From Ga0077527 sp021300125 (GTDB taxonomy: Bacteria; Pseudomonadota; Gammaproteobacteria; Burkholderiales; SG8-41): 7,752 nt of DNA. Under the pieces are notes generated by a model. That model was not told where the DNA came from, made no database searches, and worked only from the letters and a program-made list of their open reading frames with translations. The stretch lies in assembly GCA_046339595.1 (NCBI GenBank), contig JBKDUF010000135.1, positions 1-7,752 of the forward strand, written 5' to 3'. Positions 1 through 5,826 of the stretch are shown piece by piece. Numbering within the stretch: position 1 is the first letter of the stretch; each line of letters opens with the position of its first letter. A program made the translations under genes and the position numbers.

Positions 1-1
1 C

Positions 2-208
2 CGCCTGGCCGAGATCGCCTGGCAGGTCAACGAGCGCACCGAGAACATCGGCGCGCGGCGCCTGCATACGGTGATGGAACGCCTGCTCGAAGAGGTGTCC
101 TTCGACGCCGGCCGTCACGCGCGCGCGGTGACCATTGATGCCGCCTATGTCGATGCGCGCCTGCAAAGCCTTGCGCGCAGCGAGGACCTCGCGCGTTATG
201 TGCTTTAG
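2..208 (+). CDS. hslU: HslU, ATPase subunit of the HslVU protease (3' end only)
   Basis: This is the last 68 codons of a gene whose start lies outside the window; the stop is TAG at 206-208. HslU is the AAA+ unfoldase that feeds cytoplasmic proteins into the HslV peptidase chamber. The visible part is the C-terminal small domain. It contains NIGARRLHTVMERLLEEVSF, the sensor-2 region whose GARR arginine contacts bound nucleotide. It ends in EDLARYVL, close to the EDLSRFIL tail known from E. coli HslU, which inserts into HslV and activates it. Both landmarks are at the expected distance from the stop, so the 3' end looks intact. The gene is a housekeeping neighbour and is not expected to be functionally tied to the metal-uptake module that follows. 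The remaining N-terminal AAA+ domain cannot be judged from here. Confidence 0.95.
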   Translation, partial: RLAEIAWQVNERTENIGARRLHTVMERLLEEVSFDAGRHARAVTIDAAYVDARLQSLARSEDLARYVL

Positions 209-217
209 TGCATGAGT

Positions 218-247
218 TTGACTCGCGGTCTGAGCCGCGATTAATAT
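218..247 (+). promoter_or_regulatory. Candidate sigma-70 promoter for the DUF2946 gene
   Basis: TTGACT at 218-223 matches the -35 consensus at five of six positions. TAATAT at 242-247 matches the -10 consensus at four of six, with an 18-base spacer. Transcription would begin about 7 bases further on, at or next to the ATG at 255, giving a leaderless or nearly leaderless message. This agrees with the absence of any Shine-Dalgarno sequence before 255. The spacer is almost filled by the palindrome at 223-240. This was found by eye and no start-site data exist here. Confidence 0.35.
223..240 (+). terminator. Hairpin after hslU, possible weak terminator
   Basis: TCGCGG at 223-228 and CCGCGA at 235-240 form a perfect 6-bp stem with a 6-base loop, 14 bases after the hslU stop. 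The following bases (TTAATATT) are AT-rich but not a true T run, so termination would be weak. The same palindrome sits in the spacer of a promoter-like pair, so it may be an operator instead. Confidence 0.35.
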
Positions 248-254
248 TCAACAC

Positions 255-623
255 ATGCGACTGTTAGCGCACCGCCGGATCATTTCTGGAATGGCCTTGC
301 TGGCCTTCCTGTTTGGACTGGCCATCCCGGCGCTGGCTGTCGCCCGACACGCACTCGACCCCACTGCTTTTGCTGCGGTCTGCCGGGTCGATACCGGTTT
401 CGCGCAAAGCAAGACACAGCCCGGATCCATGCAGGACCGGTTGGCGTCTGCGCATTGCCTGATGTGTCTGGGCAATGCTGCCCCACCCGACTTTGCCCCG
501 GTCGAGCCGGTGGTGGTTTCTTTTGTAACAGAACTTCTGGTGTCTTTTCCGCGCAGCCCATGGGCTGCCGATGATCCTGCGGCTTTGCAGCCGCTGAATC
601 CGCGCGCCCCCCCGCGCGCCTGA
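255..623 (+). CDS. DUF2946 family small exported or membrane-anchored protein with HCxxC
   Basis: This 122-residue protein has a basic N-terminus followed by a hydrophobic segment (about residues 12-30) that acts as a signal peptide or anchor and would place the rest in the periplasm. Cys43 and the H67-C68-x-x-C71 motif (HCLMC) are the hallmark of DUF2946, as is the RAPP motif near the C-terminus (117-120). The family has no firmly assigned function. Members are often found beside copper-related and TonB-dependent receptor genes, and the His/Cys cluster suggests metal or thiol chemistry; that role is inference. The start at 255 has no Shine-Dalgarno sequence. A later ATG at 291 would shorten the basic N-terminus but keep the hydrophobic segment. 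The 3' end is GC-only over about 20 bases, with a run of seven C at 607-613. The next gene follows after 112 bases. Confidence 0.8.
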   Translation: MRLLAHRRIISGMALLAFLFGLAIPALAVARHALDPTAFAAVCRVDTGFAQSKTQPGSMQDRLASAHCLMCLGNAAPPDFAPVEPVVVSFVTELLVSFPRSPWAADDPAALQPLNPRAPPRA

Positions 624-650
624 CCTTTCCCCCGGTTTTTTTCTGCGCAA

Positions 651-696
651 CACGCCCATGCGGCGTGCCCGCGCTTGTGCGTCCGCATCGCGCACA
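651..696 (+). promoter_or_regulatory. Two successive hairpins in the leader of the copper chaperone gene
   Basis: CACGCC (651-656) pairs with GGCGTG (662-667) around a 5-base loop. TGTGCG (676-681) pairs with CGCACA (691-696) around a 9-base loop. Neither is followed directly by a T run, so these are not classical terminators. They could protect mRNA ends, pause transcription or regulate the downstream gene. The bases from about 703 to 735 are strikingly AT-rich for this region and lead into the ribosome binding site AAGGA at 725-729. I could not identify a convincing promoter or Fur box there. Confidence 0.35.
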
Positions 697-735
697 CCCG
701 TCGTTATTTAACTAATTGTTTTATAAGGATTTTTT

Positions 736-1212
736 ATGTTCACTCGAGCCATTCGTGTGTTTGTTGCCGCGGTTCTCGGTGTGTGTGGTGTTTCTGTGGC
801 CCAAGCCCAGGAGGTCAGTGTCAGGGACGCCTGGGTTCGCGGCACCGTGAAGGGGCAAAGCGCCACCGGCGCGTTTATGGAGTTGAACGCCAGGACCAAT
901 GCCCGCCTGGTCGGCGCCTCGAGTCCGGTGGCCAAAGTGGTCGAAGTGCACAACATGACCATGGAAAACGGCGTGATGAAGATGTTTGCTGTCGAGGCGG
1001 TTGATTTGCCTGCGGGCAAACCGGTCAGGCTTGCCCCCGGCGGCTTTCACGTGATGCTGATGGAGTTGCACAAGCCGCTCAGCGCCGGTGACAAGGTGCC
1101 GCTGCGGCTGACCTTCGAGTTGGCCAACAAGCAGCGCGAAAACGTTGACCTTCAAGTGGATGTCCGCGATGTCAAGGGCCAGCCCGCGAAGGGGCATCAC
1201 CATGGGCACTGA
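736..1212 (+). CDS. Periplasmic PCu(A)C copper chaperone
   Basis: This 158-residue protein has a signal peptide ending in an AQA-type cleavage site near residue 24, so it acts in the periplasm. It carries the complete PCu(A)C (DUF461) copper motif with exact spacing: His72, ten residues, Met83, twenty-one residues, His105-x-Met107. These four residues bind Cu(I) in the family. Known members deliver copper to the CuA and CuB sites of cytochrome oxidases, often with Sco/SenC, or support copper acquisition. The flanking DAWVRG and PGGFHVMLM stretches are typical. The protein ends in a short histidine tail (HHHGH, 154-158), which may bind further copper. A ribosome binding site AAGGA (725-729) lies 6 bases before the ATG. 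The stop overlaps the start of the next gene. No Sco partner is in the window, and the context instead suggests a role beside TonB-dependent uptake. Confidence 0.93.
   Translation: MFTRAIRVFVAAVLGVCGVSVAQAQEVSVRDAWVRGTVKGQSATGAFMELNARTNARLVGASSPVAKVVEVHNMTMENGVMKMFAVEAVDLPAGKPVRLAPGGFHVMLMELHKPLSAGDKVPLRLTFELANKQRENVDLQVDVRDVKGQPAKGHHHGH
1188..1194 (+). promoter_or_regulatory. Ribosome binding site that fixes the start of the small membrane protein
   Basis: GAAGGGG at 1188-1194 lies inside the 3' end of the copper chaperone gene, 7 bases before the ATG at 1202. It favours that start over an in-frame ATG at 1145, which lies deep in the upstream gene, and over one at 1253, which has only a weaker GAGGT about ten bases upstream. 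Confidence 0.55.
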
Positions 1213-1444
1213 TCGAAATCCGTCGAGCATCCCTCGCGAGGTCAGGGCTTTGATGAATCTTCTCTCAAGCATCAATGCCGGCGCGATGATTGCCTTGTGC
1301 CTGTGGCTCGCCTGGGCGGCACTTGACCATCAGCAATACCAGGCCGATGCCCGCGACGTGTTGAGCTTGCAAGGCTGCAACTGCACCCTTGGTGTTATCC
1401 AGGCCGAGCCATCACCAGTGGTGCGGGCTGCGCTGGATCATTAA
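1202..1444 (+). CDS. Small membrane protein with a CxC motif, family not recognised
   Basis: This 80-residue protein is one I do not recognise. It has a polar N-terminus, one hydrophobic segment (about 22-41, containing Cys33) and a polar C-terminal part. The C-terminal part contains GCNC, with Cys59 and Cys61. With the N-terminus inside, the CxC would face the periplasm. The ATG lies within the histidine-tail codons of the copper chaperone gene, so the two genes overlap by 11 bases and are probably translationally coupled. The TonB-dependent receptor gene begins 17 bases after its stop. Position and the CxC motif suggest a metal-binding or thiol helper for the uptake system, but this is inference. 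A shorter form starting at 1253 (63 residues) would still hold the membrane segment and both cysteines. Confidence 0.65.
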   Translation: MGTDRNPSSIPREVRALMNLLSSINAGAMIALCLWLAWAALDHQQYQADARDVLSLQGCNCTLGVIQAEPSPVVRAALDH

Positions 1445-1450
1445 ATAATC

Positions 1451-1456
1451 AGGAGG
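1451..1456 (+). promoter_or_regulatory. Perfect ribosome binding site of the receptor gene
   Basis: AGGAGG lies 5 bases before the ATG at 1462. It is the strongest Shine-Dalgarno sequence in the window, consistent with high output of an outer-membrane receptor. Confidence 0.75.
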
Positions 1457-1461
1457 TTTCC

Positions 1462-3654
1462 ATGAGTGCAAGCGAATCCGCCCGCGGGGCGGTGGTTTGC
1501 GGCTTTGCGCTGTCGTTGTGTCTGTCCTTTGCGGGTGCGGCGGCCCAGAACACCAATACCGAAGGTAATCAAGCCAGTCGCTTGACTGAAATCGTGGTCA
1601 CGGACAGCACCGAAAACGACACTGTCGGACTCGAGCGCAAGACCACCAGCGGCAGTCGTCTCGGATTGACGGTCAAGGAAACGCCGGCATCGGTCTATGT
1701 GATCGACAGTGAGCAGATGGAGCGCCGCGGCATTGCGACCACCCAGGAGGCGCTGTGGCTGGCGCCGGGCATCACCACCTCATCCGCTCCGGGCAGTGCA
1801 GGGCAGGTGTTTTATCGCGGCTTCAATGCCACCAGCCTGACCCAGATGTTCAACGGCATCACCGTGCAGTACGACGCCATTGCCGCGCGTCCGGTGGACA
1901 GCTGGATCTACGACAGGGTTGAAGTCGTGGGGGGGCCATCAAGCTACCTGTTTGGCTCCGGTGCCGTCGGCGGCTCCATCAACTACATCACCAAGCTGGC
2001 CTCACGACAAGGCGACTTCACCGATTTCAAGGCTGGTTACGGCCGCTTTGATGACAGCCAGCTTGCCGCAGGAATCAACCGCAGGCTGGGCGAAGCGAAT
2101 GTTGTTCGTATCGACGTGAACCGCAGCGCGATGCAGGGCTGGAGTGACGGCACTCGGCGGGAGTCCTGGCAGGTGGCCGGCTCATGGCTTTGGGACATCA
2201 AGCCCGGCCTCAGCCATACCTTGGCGATCGAGTATCAGAACGAACAAGTGGACCGTCCCTACTGGGGCACCCCCTTGCTGAGGCCTGTGGCCGGACAGAT
2301 TGCGATTGACCCCGCCACCCGCTTCAAGAACTATAACTCGATAGACGGCCTGTATGAGCAGACGGTGGTCTGGGCGCGCTCGATCACCGAATACCGCGTT
2401 AATGACCAGCTGCGCCTGACCAACACCTTCTACCATTACGACGCGCTGCGGGATTACATGAATGTCGAGGTTTACGCGTTTAATGCCGCAAATACGCTGG
2501 TGACACGCTCTGCGGCATTGTTGCAGCGCCATGACCAGCGGCTGAATGGCAACCGTATCGAGTTCAATCTCGACTCAAGCCTCGCCGGGCTGAAGACCGC
2601 ATGGGCCGGTGGCGTTGATTACAGCATCAATGAGCAGACCCGTTTTCCGCTGTCGTTGGCCGGGCCTTTCGGCAACGTCAATCCCTACAATTTCACCACC
2701 GAGCTGTTTTATACGCTGCCCGGCATGAGCCTGGTCTACAACCCCGATCGCACCAACCGGCTCAAGACCCTGGCGTTCTATCTTGAGAACCGCACCCAGC
2801 TCAATCGCCAGTGGTCGGTGATCACCGGCATTCGCCAGGACGTCATTGACCTCGAGGTCACCAACTTCCGCGCAGTCACCGCGGCCAACCCGGCGTATTT
2901 CGAGCGCACCTACCGTCCGCTGACCGGTCGTCTTGGGGTGGTTTACGACTGGACTCCAACGGCCAGCCTCTATGCGCAATACAGCACGGCAGCTGATCCA
3001 CCCGCCGGCATCCTGACCACGGCAACGTTTGGCCAGGTGCAGAATTTCGACTTGACTACGGGCAGGCAGGCCGAGGTTGGCAGCAAGTTCAGCTTTGACC
3101 AAGGCAAGGGCGCAGCCACCATCGCGTTTTACGATATCGTGCGCAAGAACCTCGCAGTCACCAACCCGAATGTGCCCGGCACCACAATCCCTGTTGGGCA
3201 GCAGTCATCCCGAGGTGTCGAGTTGTCGGCATCCTATCGCCTGACGCCGCGGCTGACGCTGTCCGGAAACTCGTCATTTGTCGATGCGCGGTATGACCAG
3301 TTTTTCGAAACTGTTGGTCCCACGACATTCTCGAGGGCGGGAAATAGGCCAACCAACATCCCCAAACAGGTTCACAACCTCCAGGCGAGCTACAGACCCG
3401 TGGCACAAGTGGAGATGGGTGTTGACATGCGCCATGTATCCGACCGATTTGCCGACAACGCTAACACGGTGTTTGATGGCGCTTATACCCTGTGGGGTGC
3501 GTTTGCCACGTACAAGATTGACCGCAAGACCAAGATCACGGCAAGGGCGAAAAACCTGACCGACAAGGTGTATGCCGAGAATCTGGGTGGAACCAATCTG
3601 GTATATCTCGGCGCGCCGAGAACCTTCAACGTGGCAGTGCAAACCTCGTTCTGA
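1462..3654 (+). CDS. TonB-dependent outer-membrane receptor (siderophore-receptor-like; copper or iron complex)
   Basis: This 730-residue receptor is of normal length for the family. A signal peptide covers about residues 1-28 and contains the only two cysteines (13 and 20). A TonB box (TEIVVT, 42-47) follows. The plug domain runs from about 66 to 178, starting with KETPASVYVID and closing with RVEVVGGPSSYLFGSGAVGG, as in siderophore receptors. The rest is a beta-barrel with alternating aromatic and polar strands, a NLTDK motif before the last strands and a C-terminal Phe for outer-membrane assembly. The substrate enters by energised transport through TonB. The neighbouring PCu(A)C and DUF2946 genes favour copper or a copper complex. 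Against this, the mature protein has no cysteine, so the Cys-based copper site reported for OprC is absent, and the plug reads like ferric siderophore receptors. The membership is sure; the substrate is not. Confidence 0.93.
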   Translation: MSASESARGAVVCGFALSLCLSFAGAAAQNTNTEGNQASRLTEIVVTDSTENDTVGLERKTTSGSRLGLTVKETPASVYVIDSEQMERRGIATTQEALWLAPGITTSSAPGSAGQVFYRGFNATSLTQMFNGITVQYDAIAARPVDSWIYDRVEVVGGPSSYLFGSGAVGGSINYITKLASRQGDFTDFKAGYGRFDDSQLAAGINRRLGEANVVRIDVNRSAMQGWSDGTRRESWQVAGSWLWDIKPGLSHTLAIEYQNEQVDRPYWGTPLLRPVAGQIAIDPATRFKNYNSIDGLYEQTVVWARSITEYRVNDQLRLTNTFYHYDALRDYMNVEVYAFNAANTLVTRSAALLQRHDQRLNGNRIEFNLDSSLAGLKTAWAGGVDYSINEQTRFPLSLAGPFGNVNPYNFTTELFYTLPGMSLVYNPDRTNRLKTLAFYLENRTQLNRQWSVITGIRQDVIDLEVTNFRAVTAANPAYFERTYRPLTGRLGVVYDWTPTASLYAQYSTAADPPAGILTTATFGQVQNFDLTTGRQAEVGSKFSFDQGKGAATIAFYDIVRKNLAVTNPNVPGTTIPVGQQSSRGVELSASYRLTPRLTLSGNSSFVDARYDQFFETVGPTTFSRAGNRPTNIPKQVHNLQASYRPVAQVEMGVDMRHVSDRFADNANTVFDGAYTLWGAFATYKIDRKTKITARAKNLTDKVYAENLGGTNLVYLGAPRTFNVAVQTSF

Positions 3655-3667
3655 TGCATGTTCCCAG

Positions 3668-3695
3668 ATGGCGGCGTCCTGTGTGCCGCCATTTT
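3668..3695 (+). terminator. Strong hairpin with short T run between receptor and PepSY genes
   Basis: ATGGCGGC (3668-3675) pairs perfectly with GCCGCCAT (3685-3692) around a 9-base loop, and TTTT (3692-3695) follows. It starts 14 bases after the receptor stop and ends 20 bases before the next start. The T run is short, so partial termination or mRNA protection seems more likely than a full stop. It would let the receptor be made in excess over the downstream inner-membrane proteins. Confidence 0.55.
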
Positions 3696-3715
3696 CCGGT
3701 ATTGACGGGGCTCGC

Positions 3716-5182
3716 ATGCGATTGAAGCGCTTACTTTATCTGGGCCATCGCTGGCTCGGTATCATCCTGTGCCTGTTCATGGCCATGTGGTTCGTGTCCG
3801 GCGTGGTGATGATGTATGTGGGTTACCCCAAACTCACCAGTGCCGAACGTCTTGCAGCCGCTCGGCCGCTGGAAGCAAGCGGATGCTGCGTTGCTGGTGC
3901 CGCCTTGGTTGAAGCCGCCGCGAAAGACGGCGGACTGCGCCGCCTGCGTTTAGTCAATGCAGGCGGGGATCCGCGGTTTATCGCCTCAGCTTCCCGAAAT
4001 TCTTTGACGGCGATCCATGCGCTATCCGGGGATCTGGTTGCTGCAAGCGATGCCACCCAGGTTCGTGCCACTGCTTCGCAGTTTGCCCGTGGTGCGCCGG
4101 TGACGGAGGTCATCCAGGTGGAAGAGGATGCATGGACGCATTCCCGTGCCCTTGACCCATTTCGGCCGCTGTGGAGGGCTTCGGTGCAGGACCCAAACCT
4201 GGCGTACGTTTATGTTTCGGGCAGAACCGGGGAGGTGGTCAGGGACGTGACGACGACGGAGCGCAACTGGAACTGGGTTGGCGCCTGGCTGCACTGGCTC
4301 TATCCGTTGCGTGGTGGATGGCTGGATCGGTGGTGGACGGAAATCGTTGTTTATCTTTCCCTTGTTGCGACAGTACTGGCCATTACCGGTCTCGTTGTCG
4401 GGATTTTGCGCTGGCGATTACAGCCTTACCGCAGCGGCAGCCGCAGTCCCTACCGTACCCGCATGATGCGTTGGCATCACTGGGGCGGACTGATCTTCGG
4501 CGTGCTGGCGGTGACCTGGATTGCCAGCGGACTGTTTTCGATGAATCCGTGGAAAATCTTCAGCCCTGATGTTCCGAAAATGCCCGAGTCGCGTATTCCG
4601 GTTTCTGCCGGAACCGCTGAAAGCGCAGGCGGGGCGCTGCAGTGTTTCTCGAGGCACGGGTTCGAGGCGCGTGAGTTGGAGTGGCGTCGATTGGGTGAGG
4701 ATGTGCTGATCGAGGGGCGCAATGGATCCGGGGGACTGCTGCTGCTGCGCGCGAATGGGCGCTGCGAACCCCTGTCGCATCTGGACGCTGCGGCTATTGA
4801 GCGTGAAGCCGAACGCTTGATGCCCCATGCCCGGAAACTGGCGGTTCGGGTACAGCAAGAATACGACTGGAACTATTACGCACGTGCTGTCCACTCGATG
4901 ACCGGGCATTTCGAAAAGCCGTTGCCGGTACTCGTGGTCGAATTCGACGATCCTTATGCGACCACGCTTTACATGGATCTTCGCAATGGCAGGCTGTTGC
5001 AACACCTGGACGACCGGCGGCGCGTGAAACGCTGGCTGTTCGCGTTTTTTCACAGCTGGGACTGGTTGCCCTTGCTGGACAGGCGCCCGCTCTGGGATGT
5101 CCTTTTGATCGTCGGCAGCATTGGTGGTTTGCTCATCAGCCTGACCGGTATTGTCATCGGCTGGCGGAGATTGATCCGATGA
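3716..5182 (+). CDS. PepSY-associated transmembrane protein, putative metal or siderophore reductase
   Basis: This 488-residue inner-membrane protein has four hydrophobic segments at about 14-36, 208-231, 256-275 and 459-483. A large periplasmic part lies between the first two and another between the last two, the PepSY_TM (PiuB/FoxB-like) architecture. Family landmarks are HRWLG at 11-15, the WLHWLYP stretch at 191-197, RWHHWGG at 252-258 and FFHSWDW at 444-450. The histidines at 11, 193, 254/255 and 446 lie at the membrane ends. FoxB-type relatives are haem-containing reductases that release iron from siderophores, so these are candidate haem ligands; that transfer is inference. The ATG at 3716 is chosen because it starts directly at the membrane-entry motif; the reading frame stays open upstream into the receptor gene. 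The ribosome binding site is weak (GACGGGG). The stop overlaps the tonB start (ATGA), indicating coupling. Confidence 0.87.
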   Translation: MRLKRLLYLGHRWLGIILCLFMAMWFVSGVVMMYVGYPKLTSAERLAAARPLEASGCCVAGAALVEAAAKDGGLRRLRLVNAGGDPRFIASASRNSLTAIHALSGDLVAASDATQVRATASQFARGAPVTEVIQVEEDAWTHSRALDPFRPLWRASVQDPNLAYVYVSGRTGEVVRDVTTTERNWNWVGAWLHWLYPLRGGWLDRWWTEIVVYLSLVATVLAITGLVVGILRWRLQPYRSGSRSPYRTRMMRWHHWGGLIFGVLAVTWIASGLFSMNPWKIFSPDVPKMPESRIPVSAGTAESAGGALQCFSRHGFEARELEWRRLGEDVLIEGRNGSGGLLLLRANGRCEPLSHLDAAAIEREAERLMPHARKLAVRVQQEYDWNYYARAVHSMTGHFEKPLPVLVVEFDDPYATTLYMDLRNGRLLQHLDDRRRVKRWLFAFFHSWDWLPLLDRRPLWDVLLIVGSIGGLLISLTGIVIGWRRLIR

Positions 5183-5823
5183 ATTCGGCATCAAGAGTTT
5201 CGCATTACCGTTGGGCGGGATTGCTGGCCGTGCTTTTGTTCCATATCGCAGCGCTGAAATTTCTTCTCGACTACCGGTTTGTGCTTCCTCAGCAGGGGTT
5301 GCCTTCGATATTTGTTGATCTGATCGAACGCATTCCAGCGGCTCAGCCCGCTGCTGAGCTGCCCAAGCGGGTGCTGCCGCGCCCACAAGCCGAGCCCAAG
5401 CCGGTGCCGAGGCAACTGGTCTCCGAAACGCAGGTTTCGACGCCCACTGACTACGTGGTGCCCGAGGCTCCGAAGCGTGCCGATCCGGTTCAGAGCCCAC
5501 CGCCTGCCCCGCAGCCAGTCTCCGCCGCACCGTTGCGTCTGGGCACCGAACTCGCTCTGGCCTGCCCGGAGCGGCGCGCCCCGGGCTATCCCTCGGTCTC
5601 ACGACGGATGGGCGAGTCAGGGCAGGTGCTGCTCCGGGTGGAGTTGGATACCGAAGGCCTGATTGCTGCCGTTGCCGTCGAAAAGTCCAGCGGGCATGTG
5701 CGCCTGGATGATGCAGCGGTGGCTGCGGTGAAAACCTGGCGCTGCCAGCCGCCCACCCGTGATGGCAGACCGGTGCGGGCAATTGCGTTGCAACCATTCA
5801 ATTTTGTACTGGAAGGAGTCTGA
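5179..5823 (+). CDS. tonB: TonB energy transducer
   Basis: This 214-residue protein links the inner-membrane motor to the outer-membrane receptor. It has one N-terminal membrane helix (about 12-30) with His22 at the place of the functional His of TonB. A proline-rich periplasmic spacer covers about 52-118. The C-terminal TonB domain (about 130-214) holds GYP (136-138), GESGQVLLRVELD and VKTWRCQP. The Ser of the classical SxxxH helix motif is replaced (Val18). Cys129 and Cys189 bracket the domain and could form a disulfide; such a pair is common in betaproteobacterial TonB proteins as far as I recall. GGAGA at 5166-5170 is the ribosome binding site, 8 bases from the start. The gene overlaps the PepSY gene by 4 bases and is followed by exbB after 3 bases, so it is very likely dedicated to this receptor. 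Confidence 0.93.
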   Translation: MNSASRVSHYRWAGLLAVLLFHIAALKFLLDYRFVLPQQGLPSIFVDLIERIPAAQPAAELPKRVLPRPQAEPKPVPRQLVSETQVSTPTDYVVPEAPKRADPVQSPPPAPQPVSAAPLRLGTELALACPERRAPGYPSVSRRMGESGQVLLRVELDTEGLIAAVAVEKSSGHVRLDDAAVAAVKTWRCQPPTRDGRPVRAIALQPFNFVLEGV

Positions 5824-5826
5824 TTC

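Noticed and set aside
630..645. T run (about 635-642) read as a terminator for the DUF2946 gene.
   Set aside because: No stem lies directly before the T run. The GC inverted repeat at 601-619 is about 15 bases too far upstream.
700..735. AT-rich stretch considered as a Fur box.
   Set aside because: It does not show the GATAAT-type repeats or the inverted symmetry of the Fur consensus.
1145..1201. Upstream start for the small CxC protein.
   Set aside because: It lies within the copper chaperone gene without a ribosome binding site and adds a shadow sequence. GAAGGGG before 1202 gives a better start.
721..1275. Minus-strand open frame of 184 codons opposite the copper chaperone gene.
   Set aside because: It is a shadow of a gene with an exact PCu(A)C metal motif, signal peptide and ribosome binding site on the other strand.
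3572..3715. Upstream in-frame extension of the PepSY gene to an ATG at 3572.
   Set aside because: It would overlap the receptor gene by over 80 bases, add 48 residues without family resemblance and bury the hairpin at 3668-3695. The ATG at 3716 begins at the membrane-entry motif typical of the family.
4418..5797. Long open frame of 459 codons on the minus strand opposite the PepSY and tonB genes.
   Set aside because: It lies antisense to two well-supported genes, its product is rich in Pro, Arg and Gln with no recognisable domain, and it is the usual mirror frame of GC-rich coding DNA.
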